Positions 19,028-26,911 of a stretch of 64,000 nucleotides of DNA are shown here, piece after piece. Under the pieces are notes generated by a model. The model saw only the letters and a list, made by a program, of their open reading frames with translations, did no database searches and was not told where the DNA came from. The translations under genes and the position numbers were made by a program. This DNA is from Pseudacidovorax intermedius (GTDB lineage: Bacteria > Pseudomonadota > Gammaproteobacteria > Burkholderiales > Burkholderiaceae_C), in NCBI RefSeq assembly GCF_003350475.1, contig NZ_QQAV01000005.1, positions 186,001 to 250,000 on the forward strand. Reading direction: 5' to 3'. Positions within the stretch are counted from its first letter, which is position 1, and every line of letters begins with the position of its first letter.

Positions 19028-20135
19028 GGGCGCGTTCCTCTTGCGTGGGCTGCGCCTCGACCTCGAAGCGCACGCAGGGATCGTAAGCCGCCACCAGCGC
19101 CGCGATGCGACGCTGCGCCAGGGCGCCCTGCGCCGGATGCAGCTGCTCCAGTGCCGTGGCGACGGGGCCGTGGGCGTGGAAGTTCCATTCCGTCGGCGCG
19201 AGCACCTGGTAGGCGGCCACGCGCCCCGCCTCGTCCAGGATGACGTGGTGGACGAGCAGGCCGCGCGCCATCTCCGCCCACGCCAGCCCTTCGCCGGGCC
19301 CGACCTGGCGCGCGCCGAAGGCCAGCCAGCCGGTGCCGCTGCGGCCCGATTCGTCGGGCAGGCTCAGCCGCACCAGCTCCGCGATGCGCGCGCCCAGCCG
19401 CTGCCAGGGCGTCGCCGGCATGGGACGGGCGGCGTCGTTCACGCGGGTCCAGCTGCCGGTTTCGGCCTCATGGTCCTGCCAGCGCGGCTGGCGGGTGAAG
19501 CTGGGCGTGTCGCGCAGGCTGGCGGCGAGCTGGTGCAGCGATGCGACGTCGGCATGCACGTGCAGCGGTGCGGCCGCGCTTACCGGCCAGTCGGCGGCCA
19601 GGCGTGCGTCGCGCGCCAGCGCGGGCAACCAGCCCGGGCTGCCCTCGCTCCAGTCGGCCCACCAGCCGGGCGAGGATTCCCAGCCGCGCAGCCAGTCGGC
19701 GGGCGGCATGGCCAGCAGATGCTGCTGCAGCCACAGGCGGGTGTCGCCCGGGTCGGCGTCTCGCACGCGCAGGGATGGGCACACCTGCAGCGACCGGGTC
19801 GCGCCGGGCGCTGCGGCGGGCGACAGCGCGGCAGGCCAGTCCAGGCAAATGCGGCGCACGTGCTCGCACAGCGTCTCGTGCTGCAGCGTGCGGGCCGCCG
19901 CGGCATCGACGGGTGCGTCGCCGTGCTGTGCCGCCTGCAAAGCCATCTGCGCGTCCAGCCGGTGGGCGTGGCCGCACAGGCTGTAGAGACTGGCGAGGAG
20001 CCCCGGCACCTCGGCCGGCGCCTTGCCCTGCGTCAGTTTGCCGGCCCAGTCGGGCCGGTCGTTGCGCAGGTTCTGCGGCCGAGGCGCACCCGGCCGCAGC
20101 CGCAGCACACCGGCCAGGCGGTCCAGGCCGCTCAC
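19020..20135 (-). CDS. hupK: HupK/HoxV, hydrogenase assembly protein related to the large subunit
   Basis: The GTG start at 20135 overlaps the hupJ stop and gives 371 residues. The C-terminal third resembles a hydrogenase large subunit (GEGLAWAEMARGLLVHHV, VLAPTEWNFHAHGP, AAYDPCVRFEVEA). The Ni-site has decayed: only the first Cys of DPCxxC is left and no N-terminal CxxC exists. HoxV/HupK is known as a scaffold that holds the Fe(CN)2CO group on its way to the catalytic subunit. The N-terminal two thirds are weakly conserved and Trp-rich. Overlaps on both sides keep it in the operon. Confidence 0.88.
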   Translation of the reverse strand: MSGLDRLAGVLRLRPGAPRPQNLRNDRPDWAGKLTQGKAPAEVPGLLASLYSLCGHAHRLDAQMALQAAQHGDAPVDAAAARTLQHETLCEHVRRICLDWPAALSPAAAPGATRSLQVCPSLRVRDADPGDTRLWLQQHLLAMPPADWLRGWESSPGWWADWSEGSPGWLPALARDARLAADWPVSAAAPLHVHADVASLHQLAASLRDTPSFTRQPRWQDHEAETGSWTRVNDAARPMPATPWQRLGARIAELVRLSLPDESGRSGTGWLAFGARQVGPGEGLAWAEMARGLLVHHVILDEAGRVAAYQVLAPTEWNFHAHGPVATALEQLHPAQGALAQRRIAALVAAYDPCVRFEVEAQPTQEERAHA

Positions 20136-20611
20136 GGCCTTGCCTCGACGGCCGAGCGGCCGAGCAGGAAGCCGCGGCGCCCTTTCGAGACCGCCGCGGC
20201 GGGTGGCCGCAACGCGTCCAGCACCGCCCGCGCGGTCGCGCGGGCCTGGGCCTGGTCGGCGAACTCGAACATGGGCGAGGCGAGGGAGCAGGCTTCGTAG
20301 GCGCCCAGACCGGCCTCGCAGGCGCCGATGAATTCGAAGCGCGTGGTGCCGACCGCTCGCACGCGCGCCTGCCCCACCCGGTCGGTCCGTGCGTCGGGCT
20401 GCAGCGGCAGCCACACGAGGTTCATGAACCAGGGCGTCAGCAGCACCCCCAACGCGGCCGGCGTCTCGGGCGGCTCGACCGGCACGGGCTCGAAGCCCAC
20501 GGCCTCGACCTGCAGCGCGGCATGGAGCACCGGCACGCCCGCCATGCGGGTGCGCTCGACATGGCGGAACAGCGCCACCAGCGCCTGCACGCGCGCCGCC
20601 AGGTCGCTCAT
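20132..20611 (-). CDS. hupJ: HupJ/HoxT, HybE-family assembly chaperone
   Basis: The 159-residue protein from ATG 20611 contains family motifs VGFEPVP, LGVLLTPWFMNLVWLP, FEFIGACEAGLGAYEACSLASPMFEF (split here over about residues 88-113) and the C-terminal GRRGFLLGR, all typical of the [NiFe]-hydrogenase assembly chaperone HybE family. In relatives it protects the small subunit or its clusters during export under oxygen. It overlaps the hupI stop by 4 bases and the hupK start by 3 bases. Confidence 0.9.
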   Translation of the reverse strand: MSDLAARVQALVALFRHVERTRMAGVPVLHAALQVEAVGFEPVPVEPPETPAALGVLLTPWFMNLVWLPLQPDARTDRVGQARVRAVGTTRFEFIGACEAGLGAYEACSLASPMFEFADQAQARATARAVLDALRPPAAAVSKGRRGFLLGRSAVEARP

Positions 20612-20820
20612 GGCGCCAGCACCATGAACTGGTCGGGATCGCCATCGCACTGGGGGCAGCGCCACCAGGCCGGCAGGTCGGCGAAGGCGGTGCCGGGCGG
20701 CACCTGCCAGACCTCGTCGCCCAGCGCCGGGTCGTAGACCCACCAGCAGATCTTGCATTCGAGCCGCGCCTCGGCCCGCAGGCGCGCGGCGTCGCCCAGG
20801 TAGCTGCCCTCGAAGCTCAT
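20608..20820 (-). CDS. hupI: HupI/HoxR, rubredoxin-like protein
   Basis: The 70-residue protein carries two rubredoxin iron-binding pairs, ECKICWWVYDP and WWRCPQCDGD, with conserved aromatic residues and the ending DQFMVLAP. Trp replaces the usual Gly-Tyr of CGYVYD. HoxR-type rubredoxins belong to oxygen-tolerant hydrogenase operons and are thought to help build or protect the special proximal Fe-S cluster under aerobic conditions. A gap of about 85 bases without evident features separates it from hupH. Confidence 0.92.
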   Translation of the reverse strand: MSFEGSYLGDAARLRAEARLECKICWWVYDPALGDEVWQVPPGTAFADLPAWWRCPQCDGDPDQFMVLAP

Positions 20821-20905
20821 GCCCGCCCCTCGCCCGCCACCACGGCGGTCAATTCCCTGAGGCGATGCGTGGCGGCCCGGGAGCGGCCCGGCGCCCGGCA
20901 CGCCC

Positions 20906-21772
20906 TCATGCCTGCTCCACCCACGCCAGCACCTCCTTCAGGCGCTCCAGCGAGTCCTCGAGGTCTTCGGCGGCCGCCTGGGCCACCTCGGGCAGTTCGC
21001 TGATCTCGACGGTGTTGAGGATGACCACGTCCTGCGAGTTGTAGTAGACGACCCGCCAGGTGTGGGGCCGCAGCGTGTTGGTGATGCGGCAGTTGCCGTA
21101 GCCGCGCGACAGGATCAGCACGCGCCCGGTGCCCAGGTGGTGGTCGAGGAAGCCGATGTCCTCCACCGACATGGGCAGCAGCGTGAGGTTGACCACATGC
21201 GCCGCCTGGCCCGGGCGCCAGACGCGCCATTGGTCTTCGATCTCGGCGAGCAGGGCCGGCGCGTTCTGCACGTTGGGCGGCAGCGCGCCCTGCCAGCGGG
21301 GCACGACTGGGTCGACGTCCTGGCGGGCCACCTGCTTGAGCACCTCGGGGATGGCGCCGAGCTCGATGGCATCGGACACCACGCGGCCATCGGCCGTGGT
21401 CACCACGCGCCAGACGCCGGCGAACACGGCCTCCTGCACCTGCACGGCCAGCCCGGCCTCACCGGCGGGGTGCACGACGGCGCTGACCTCGCCCTCGCCC
21501 AGCACCTGGTTGACCAGCGCGAGGTCGGCCGCGTCCAGACCGGCCAGGTCGACCTGGCGCGTGCCGGCGCCCTGGCAGACGGCCTCCAGCTGGGCCAGCG
21601 CCTCTCGCAGCGCCGCATGCGCGCGCTCGCGGCCGGCGAGTTGTTCGGGTTCAGGCAGCAACGGCGCGCGGAAGGTCTCCATGCCCTGGGGCATGGGCAT
21701 GTAGTGGAGCACCTCGTCCTCGACCTGGCTGCCGGGGCCGATGCTGCGCACGGGGATGGGGAAGTCTTTCAT
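20906..21772 (-). CDS. hupH: HupH/HoxQ, HyaF-family small-subunit maturation protein
   Basis: From ATG 21772 (MKDFPIPVRSIGPGSQ) the product has 288 residues. HyaF/HupH family motifs are visible: HYMPMPQGMETF, LGEGEVSA, WRVVTTADGRVVSDAIELGAIP (about 138-159) and SRGYGNCRITNT with the nearby VVYYNSQD. The family chaperones the Tat-exported small subunit with HupG. An upstream ATG at 21814 would add 14 residues that overlap the gap after hupG; the internal start fits homologues better. Confidence 0.92.
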   Translation of the reverse strand: MKDFPIPVRSIGPGSQVEDEVLHYMPMPQGMETFRAPLLPEPEQLAGRERAHAALREALAQLEAVCQGAGTRQVDLAGLDAADLALVNQVLGEGEVSAVVHPAGEAGLAVQVQEAVFAGVWRVVTTADGRVVSDAIELGAIPEVLKQVARQDVDPVVPRWQGALPPNVQNAPALLAEIEDQWRVWRPGQAAHVVNLTLLPMSVEDIGFLDHHLGTGRVLILSRGYGNCRITNTLRPHTWRVVYYNSQDVVILNTVEISELPEVAQAAAEDLEDSLERLKEVLAWVEQA

Positions 21773-21794
21773 GGGGTGTCCGCGGTCGAAGGGT

Positions 21795-22283
21795 TCAGTG
21801 GCAGCCGGCGCCATCGGCGGCGGCGGAAACCAGAGGAATGCCGATGCCCGGCGGCCGCGAGACGGGTGCGGCGAGCGCCTCCTCGGTCTTGCGCAGGAAG
21901 ACGTCCCAGTCGTGCATGCCGGGCAGCGTCGTCACGTACTGGCCGTCGCGCAGGAAGAGCAGCGTCGGCCAGCGCTGTGCGCCATAGCGGCGGGCCACGG
22001 CCTCCTCGTTGTGGCGGCGGACGACGCCGATCGCGAAGCGGCCCGGCAGGCTGCGCTGCAGCTCGGGCAGCACGACGGCCACGTCCAGTCCTTCCGGATG
22101 GCGCACCGGGTCGCCCGCGAGCAGGACGACCCGGTCGCCACCCTCGGCGGCCCAGGCGTCGAGGGTGTCGGCATCCACCCAGGTGGCGCCGCAGGATTCG
22201 GCCAGGCGGCTCACCAGCGGCGAGGTGTCCGGCACGGACTTGGGGGCCTGCACGGGCAGGCTCAGCAGGGATTCGGTGCTCAT
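21795..22283 (-). CDS. hupG: HupG/HoxO, HyaE-family thioredoxin-like chaperone
   Basis: The 162-residue protein has a thioredoxin-like fold core (DRVVLLAGDPVRHPEGLDVAVVLPEL in two strands, then GAQRWPTLLFLRDGQYVTTLPG) but no CxxC redox pair, as in HyaE/HoxO. It binds the Tat signal of the small subunit and proofreads its export. The C-terminus ends GAGCH, and the single late Cys has no known role. It overlaps hupF by 4 bases. Confidence 0.9.
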   Translation of the reverse strand: MSTESLLSLPVQAPKSVPDTSPLVSRLAESCGATWVDADTLDAWAAEGGDRVVLLAGDPVRHPEGLDVAVVLPELQRSLPGRFAIGVVRRHNEEAVARRYGAQRWPTLLFLRDGQYVTTLPGMHDWDVFLRKTEEALAAPVSRPPGIGIPLVSAAADGAGCH

Positions 22284-22606
22284 GGGGTGGTCTCCGTGAT
22301 GGGGGTGGCGCCCGTCAGCGCGGACAGGTCCGCTGCGCTCAGTTGCGAAGGCAGGGCGAAGGCGGCGTCCAGGCGGGCGCTGCCACCGTTCTGCGCGGCG
22401 GCCAGCAGGTCCAGCGTGGCGTTCACTTCCGCGGCGCGTTCCGGCGAGATGCGCTCCTGCGCGCTGTCCAGGAACACGAGCAGCCAGTCGCCGATCCGCG
22501 GCTCGCCGATCAGCGCAGTGCGCACGCGGCGGCGCTCGCCGCGGCCCTCGCACAGGGCATGGCCGGGTTCGAGCGCCAGCACCTGCATGGGAATGCCGAT
22601 GCACAT
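22280..22606 (-). CDS. hupF: HupF/HoxL, HypC-family chaperone
   Basis: The 108-residue protein starts MCIGIPMQVLALEPG, with the conserved Cys2 of HypC-type chaperones, followed by the OB-fold core GDWLLVFLDSAQERISPE. It is about 30 residues longer than HypC because of a C-terminal tail (ADLSALTGATPITETTP). HupF/HoxL escorts the large subunit under air and may carry the iron centre. It begins 2 bases after the hupD stop. Confidence 0.93.
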   Translation of the reverse strand: MCIGIPMQVLALEPGHALCEGRGERRRVRTALIGEPRIGDWLLVFLDSAQERISPERAAEVNATLDLLAAAQNGGSARLDAAFALPSQLSAADLSALTGATPITETTP

Positions 22607-22608
22607 GG

Positions 22609-23286
22609 TCAGGACACCTCCCGCGTGGGCATGAAGCGCTCGTCGCCGGTGCGGCAGGCCAAGTCTTCGCCCGGCCGCTGCGACTCGTAGCGGCCGAGGG
22701 CCAGTTCGGCGAAGGTGACGCTCTCGACCTCGCTCAGCGGCCGCTGCCGCGGCGCGGGCTGTGCGCCCCAGCGGCGCAGCGTGTCCACGCCGAGCGCGAG
22801 CGCGTCCTCCAGCGCCTGCCGCACCACCGGGCGCAGGCTGCCGCCGTAGTCCTCGATCTCCTCGGGCTGGCAGCCGACCAGCAGCACCTCTTGCGGGTAC
22901 TTCTCGGTCAGCAGGGCCAGCATCAGCACTTCCTGGAAGCCGGTCTGGTGCAGGCTCATCTTCTTGGCGCCCATGAAGCGGGGCACGTCCTCGTTCTCGA
23001 CCCGCCGGAGTTCGCCCGGCGCCAGGCCGTAGTCGATGGCGTCGAAGATCAGCAGCCGGCCGGCCTGCTGCACATGCTGCACCAGGTACAGGCCCTGGGT
23101 GCCGCCGTCGATGAGCTGCACGTGGGATGCGAATTCGTAGCGCTGCTGCAGGGCCTCGACGCAGCGCACGCCGAAGCCTTCGTCGGCCCAGAGCACGTTG
23201 CCGATGCCCAGCACGCAGATCGTCTCGGGCCTGTCACCCGAGGGGTGACAGGCGTTTTCGGGCGCAGTGGGGCGTAGCGGGTCCAT
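22609..23286 (-). CDS. hupD: HupD/HoxM, large-subunit maturation endopeptidase, with N-terminal extension
   Basis: The 225-residue protein belongs to the HybD/HupD protease family. The nickel-sensing residues line up with HybD Glu16, Asp62 and His93 at a constant offset of 20: Glu36 (LWADEGFG), Asp82 (LIFDAIDYG) and His113 (SLHQTGFQEV). It should cleave HupL after His603. The constant offset shows about 20 extra N-terminal residues before ICVLGIGN; these coincide with a perfect 11-bp inverted repeat in the DNA. There is no alternative ATG between the extension and the core. The C-terminus is also somewhat long. Confidence 0.93.
   Translation of the reverse strand: MDPLRPTAPENACHPSGDRPETICVLGIGNVLWADEGFGVRCVEALQQRYEFASHVQLIDGGTQGLYLVQHVQQAGRLLIFDAIDYGLAPGELRRVENEDVPRFMGAKKMSLHQTGFQEVLMLALLTEKYPQEVLLVGCQPEEIEDYGGSLRPVVRQALEDALALGVDTLRRWGAQPAPRQRPLSEVESVTFAELALGRYESQRPGEDLACRTGDERFMPTREVS
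23229..23253. repeat. Perfect 11-bp inverted repeat inside the 5' end of hupD
   Basis: GCCTGTCACCC (23229-23239) and GGGTGACAGGC (23243-23253) pair perfectly around a 3-base spacer. The element encodes residues about 12-20 of HupD, the part that exceeds the family length. Read on the plus strand it is followed by GTTTTC and looks like an intrinsic terminator, but no plus-strand gene ends here. On the minus strand it would form a strong hairpin soon after the hupD start. It lies 45 bases after the HigA-like gene, so it could be that protein's operator, an attenuator or a processing site. Confidence 0.75.
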
Positions 23287-23297
23287 GGCGGGGCGGA

Positions 23298-23633
23298 TCA
23301 GGAGTGGGTGCCCGGGCGCGACTGGGCGCGCATCTGCTTCCAGAGGTGGAAGCTGTCCCAGGCGGACTGCATGGCGAGCAGGAAGGCGGTGTCGCTGCCG
23401 AACACCAGGGCGCAGCGCAGGGCCGTGTCGGGCGACACGGCGCGCTGGCCATGCACGATCTCGTGCAGGCGCCGCCGCGACATGCCCAGGCGCCGCGCAG
23501 CGTCGCTCTGGTTGATGGCCAGCGGCGCGAGGTAGTGCCGCTGCAGGAAGCGGCCCGGGTGGGTCGGCAGGCGCACCGGCACGCCCGCAGGCGGGCGCTG
23601 CGGCAACGGGTCGGTGCGCTGCACGAGGCTCAT
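23298..23633 (-). CDS. HigA-like HTH (XRE) DNA-binding protein inside the hydrogenase operon
   Basis: This 111-residue protein is of the HigA antitoxin type. The HTH covers about residues 39-62 (NQSDAARRLGMSRRRLHEIV), preceded by the family's PGRFLQRHYLAPL and followed by HGQRAVSPDTALRCALVFG. HigB toxin is absent on either side, as hupC ends 7 bases upstream and hupD begins 11 bases downstream on the same strand. It is therefore an orphan regulator transcribed with the hydrogenase. The classical hup/hox gene orders I know have no such gene here. Its target may be the palindrome in hupD or the operon promoter, which is inference. Confidence 0.87.
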   Translation of the reverse strand: MSLVQRTDPLPQRPPAGVPVRLPTHPGRFLQRHYLAPLAINQSDAARRLGMSRRRLHEIVHGQRAVSPDTALRCALVFGSDTAFLLAMQSAWDSFHLWKQMRAQSRPGTHS

Positions 23634-23640
23634 GGGCTGT

Positions 23641-24378
23641 TCAGTCCTTGAACGTCCGGTGGCCGGAGATCATGGTGCTCACCACGCTGGAGCGGCCCAT
23701 GATGTCTTCGCGGATGGCCGCGTAGATGTGCAGGATGATGAAGCAGACCAGCGCCCACATGCCCACGTGGTGCCAGGTGTGCACGTCCTGCGACTGGCCG
23801 AACAGCGGGATCACCCAGCCGAACAGCCGGTCCTGCCAGGAGTCGCGCTGCGCGCCTTCGGCATACAGCGCGAAGCCGGTGACGATCATGAACAGCGTCA
23901 GCAGCAGGAAGCCGAAGAACATCGCGAAGCGCGCCAGCGGGTTGTGGCCCACATAGCGCCCGGGCCGGGCGGCCACGAAGGCATACCACTTGACCATGCC
24001 CCACATCTCGGCCCAGTAGGCGCGCTGGAACAGCGGCACCCAGAAGAGCTCGCGGGCATGGTGGTTGCCCACCAGCGCCCAGTAGAGGCGGCCGATCAGC
24101 CCGACCGCCAGCACATAGCCGGCCGCGAAGTGGGCGAAGCGGATGTAGCCCATCAGGTAGTTGGCGCTGGCCTCGCCGGGCTGCGTGGGCAGCGGCGAGC
24201 CGATGAAGTAGCCCGTCAGCGCCAGCACGGTGATGGCCGCGGCGTTGACCCAGTGCCAGATGCGCACCGGCGCTTCGTAGACGTAGACCGACTTGATCGA
24301 GCGTGCAGCGGCGACCTCGCCGGCATCGGTGATGTCGTCGCGCGAGAGGCCGTGATGGGAGGTGCTGGTGGGGGACAT
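23641..24378 (-). CDS. hupC: HupC/HoxZ, membrane b-type cytochrome of the uptake hydrogenase
   Basis: From ATG 24378 the protein has 245 residues with four transmembrane helices (about 40-60, 80-100, 145-165, 205-225). Haem-ligand histidines are present in RIWHWVNA, RFAHFAAG and WHHVGMWALVCFIILHIY. It anchors the HupSL dimer to the periplasmic face of the inner membrane and passes electrons from H2 to quinone. The conserved ending AIREDIMGRSSVVSTMISG is typical. It follows hupE by 26 bases and precedes the HigA-like gene by 7 bases. Confidence 0.95.
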   Translation of the reverse strand: MSPTSTSHHGLSRDDITDAGEVAAARSIKSVYVYEAPVRIWHWVNAAAITVLALTGYFIGSPLPTQPGEASANYLMGYIRFAHFAAGYVLAVGLIGRLYWALVGNHHARELFWVPLFQRAYWAEMWGMVKWYAFVAARPGRYVGHNPLARFAMFFGFLLLTLFMIVTGFALYAEGAQRDSWQDRLFGWVIPLFGQSQDVHTWHHVGMWALVCFIILHIYAAIREDIMGRSSVVSTMISGHRTFKD

Positions 24379-24404
24379 GGCAGCGTCCTTCCGCGGTGGC
24401 CGGC

Positions 24405-25013
24405 TCAGAGGCGCCCGGCCAGCAGCACCAGGCCGCTCAGGCCCATCAGGCCCGCGGCCGTGCGCCACGCCCAGCCGCGACCCGCCTGCAGCCAGCTGCC
24501 GGCGGCAAGACCGGCACCGTGCAGCAGGGCCGAGGCCGTCATGAAGCCGATCGCATAGCCGGCGAAGGAGTGGCCCGCGCGCAGCTCGGCGCCGTGCGCC
24601 ATGCCGTGCAGCAATGCGGCCAAGCCCACCAGCGCCAGGCCCGCGGGGATGGGCAGCTGCAGCGTCGTCGAGCGGGCCGCGATCATCAGCGCACCCAGGG
24701 CGACCACGCTCAGCGCGACACCAACTTCCACGCCCGGCAACTGCACGCCGAACTGCGGCAGCGCCGCGCCCACGAGCAGCATCGCCAGGAAGACGGCCGG
24801 CCCGGCCAGCCGCCGCCCCGCCGGCAGCGCCGCCGCCGACCACAGGCCCACGGCCAGCATGGCCAGCAGGTGGTCGAAGCCGGAGAAGGGATGGGCCAAG
24901 CCATCGACGAAGCTTTCCGTGCCGTGTCCCGGGTGGGCCTGGGCGGCACCGGCCGCCAGCAGGGCCAGCACGGCCAGACCGCCGCGGCAGGCCTTCGTGT
25001 TCGAGCGTTGCAT
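24405..25013 (-). CDS. hupE: HupE/UreJ-family nickel permease
   Basis: This 202-residue protein has a cleavable N-terminal signal (to about AQA) followed by the family signature HPFSGFDHLLAMLAVGLW and five or six hydrophobic helices. A second His motif (LHGMAHGAEL) is also conserved. HupE proteins move Ni(II) across the membrane for hydrogenase assembly. The gene sits between hupL and hupC; in Cupriavidus a different nickel permease (HoxN) lies at the end of the locus. Confidence 0.92.
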   Translation of the reverse strand: MQRSNTKACRGGLAVLALLAAGAAQAHPGHGTESFVDGLAHPFSGFDHLLAMLAVGLWSAAALPAGRRLAGPAVFLAMLLVGAALPQFGVQLPGVEVGVALSVVALGALMIAARSTTLQLPIPAGLALVGLAALLHGMAHGAELRAGHSFAGYAIGFMTASALLHGAGLAAGSWLQAGRGWAWRTAAGLMGLSGLVLLAGRL

Positions 25014-25037
25014 GGTATGTCTCCTGTTCTTGTGGGG

Positions 25038-26894
25038 TCAGCGCACCTTGACGGTGGTGAGTTCTTGGCCGTCTGGGCTCATCACATGCGTGGAGCAGGC
25101 CAGGCACGGGTCAAAGGAATGCAGGGTGCGCAGGATCTCCACCGGCTGCTCCGGGTTGACCATGGGCGTGTTCATCAGGCTGGCCTCGAAGGCGCCGATC
25201 TGGCCCTTGGTGTCGCGCGGCGAGCCGTTCCAGGTGGTGGGCACCACGCACTGGTAGTTCTCGATGCGGCCGTCCTTGATGCGGATCCAGTGGCCCAGCG
25301 CGCCGCGCGGCGCGGCCACCGTGCCGACGCCTTTCGCTTCCTTGGGCCAGGTGGCCGGGTCCCACTTCTCGACGTTGGCGGTGGCCGTGTCGCCGGCCTT
25401 GATGTTGCCGATGAGTTCCTGGTAGTCGGCCAGCATCATCTCGCCGCAGTACTGGGATTCCAGTGCACGCGCCAGCGTGCGGCCGATGGTGGTGGGCAGC
25501 AGTTGCTTGGCCGTGTAGGCCGTCGTCGGCAGGCCCAGGGCCTTGGGGAAGTCGGTGTTGATGATGCGTGCGGAGCTCTCGACCTGCTCCTTCACGCGCT
25601 GGGAGTACTTGTGGCCCTTGAGCGCATGCGCATAGCCCAGGATGTAACGCGACAGCGGCCCCACCTCCACCGCGTGGCCGCGCCAGCGCGGCGACTTGAT
25701 CCAGGAGTACTTGGCGCTTTCGTCCAGCTCCTGGATGTGGGTGCGGGTGCCCTTGGTGCCCGCGCCGAGCTGGTAGTTGGGCTCGGTGACGCCGTCCCAG
25801 GGATGCAGGCCCTTGGTCTCGTCGGCGTACTTGTACCAACTGTGGGCCACGAACTCCTGCACCTGCTCGGGGTCGCGCGGGTCCACCGGCAGGATCTCGT
25901 CCCAGTGGCCGCCGATGATGGCGCCGCCCGGCAGTTGCTGGGTGGCGGCCTGGCCCATGACCTTCTCGTAGGTGCCGTAGTCCATCACGTTGGTGGCCGA
26001 CAGGCCCCCGCCGTGCAGCCAGCCCGCCTGCTTGTAGAGCGTGCCGATGGCCAGTACATCCGGGATGTAGACGTTGTTGTTGAACTCGATCATTTCCCGG
26101 ATGCGGGCCTCGACGAAGTTCAGGCGCTCCATGTTGATCGGCGCGCCCGCGGCGCCCGTGCCGTCGAGGTTGATCGCGCAGGGCACGCCGCCGACCAGGT
26201 AGTTGGGGTGCGGGTTCTTGCCGCCGAAGATGGTGTGCACCTTGACCCATTCCTTCTGCAGGTCCAGCGCCTCCAGGTAGTGGGTCACGGCCATCAGGTT
26301 GGCCTCGGGTGGCAGCACATAGGCCTTGCTGCCCCAGTAGCCGTTCATGAAGGGGCCGAGCTGGCCGCTCTCGACGAACTTCTTCAGCCGGTTCTGGATG
26401 TCGCGGAAGTAGCCGGGCGAGGACAGCGGATGCGAGGGCGACACCGTCTGCTGCAGCTCGCTGGTCTTCCTGGGGTCGGCCTTGAGCGCGGAGACCACGT
26501 CCACCCAGTCCAGCGCATGCAGGTGATAGAAGTGCACGGCATGGTCGTGCACCTGCAGCGTCTTGGCCATGATCTCGCGGATCAGGTAGGCGTTCTTGGG
26601 GATGGTGATGCCCAGGGCGTCTTCCACCGCCCGGACCGAGGTCAGCGCATGGCAGCCGGTGCACACGCCGCAGATGCGCTCCACGAAGGCCCAGGCATCG
26701 CGCGGGTCGCGGCCCTTGAGGATGACCTCCAGACCGCGCCACATCGTGCCGGTGGAGACGGCGTTGCGGATCACGTTGTTGCTGTCGACGTTGACCTCGC
26801 AGCGCATGTGGCCCTCGATGCGGGTCACCGGGTCGACGACGATGCGCCGCCCGGAGTTGTCCATCTTGAAGCCTTGAGTTTCGTAGGCACCCAT
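25038..26894 (-). CDS. hupL: HupL/HoxG, uptake [NiFe] hydrogenase large (catalytic) subunit
   Basis: The 618-residue protein contains the N-terminal Ni-ligands RICGVC (Cys75, Cys78) and the C-terminal pair DPCLAC (Cys597, Cys600). It continues past His603 with 15 residues ([15 protein letters not shown]) that HupD must remove after nickel insertion. It starts 17 bases after the hupS stop. Together with HupS it splits H2 at the periplasmic side of the membrane, travelling with HupS through the Tat system since it has no signal of its own. The length and motifs match group 1 enzymes. Confidence 0.97.
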   Translation of the reverse strand: MGAYETQGFKMDNSGRRIVVDPVTRIEGHMRCEVNVDSNNVIRNAVSTGTMWRGLEVILKGRDPRDAWAFVERICGVCTGCHALTSVRAVEDALGITIPKNAYLIREIMAKTLQVHDHAVHFYHLHALDWVDVVSALKADPRKTSELQQTVSPSHPLSSPGYFRDIQNRLKKFVESGQLGPFMNGYWGSKAYVLPPEANLMAVTHYLEALDLQKEWVKVHTIFGGKNPHPNYLVGGVPCAINLDGTGAAGAPINMERLNFVEARIREMIEFNNNVYIPDVLAIGTLYKQAGWLHGGGLSATNVMDYGTYEKVMGQAATQQLPGGAIIGGHWDEILPVDPRDPEQVQEFVAHSWYKYADETKGLHPWDGVTEPNYQLGAGTKGTRTHIQELDESAKYSWIKSPRWRGHAVEVGPLSRYILGYAHALKGHKYSQRVKEQVESSARIINTDFPKALGLPTTAYTAKQLLPTTIGRTLARALESQYCGEMMLADYQELIGNIKAGDTATANVEKWDPATWPKEAKGVGTVAAPRGALGHWIRIKDGRIENYQCVVPTTWNGSPRDTKGQIGAFEASLMNTPMVNPEQPVEILRTLHSFDPCLACSTHVMSPDGQELTTVKVR

Positions 26895-26911
26895 GTCGTG
26901 TCGTCTCCGTC

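Noticed and set aside
23298-23633. Complete HigBA toxin-antitoxin pair
   Set aside because: No HigB-like gene is present on either side; hupC and hupD abut the HTH gene.
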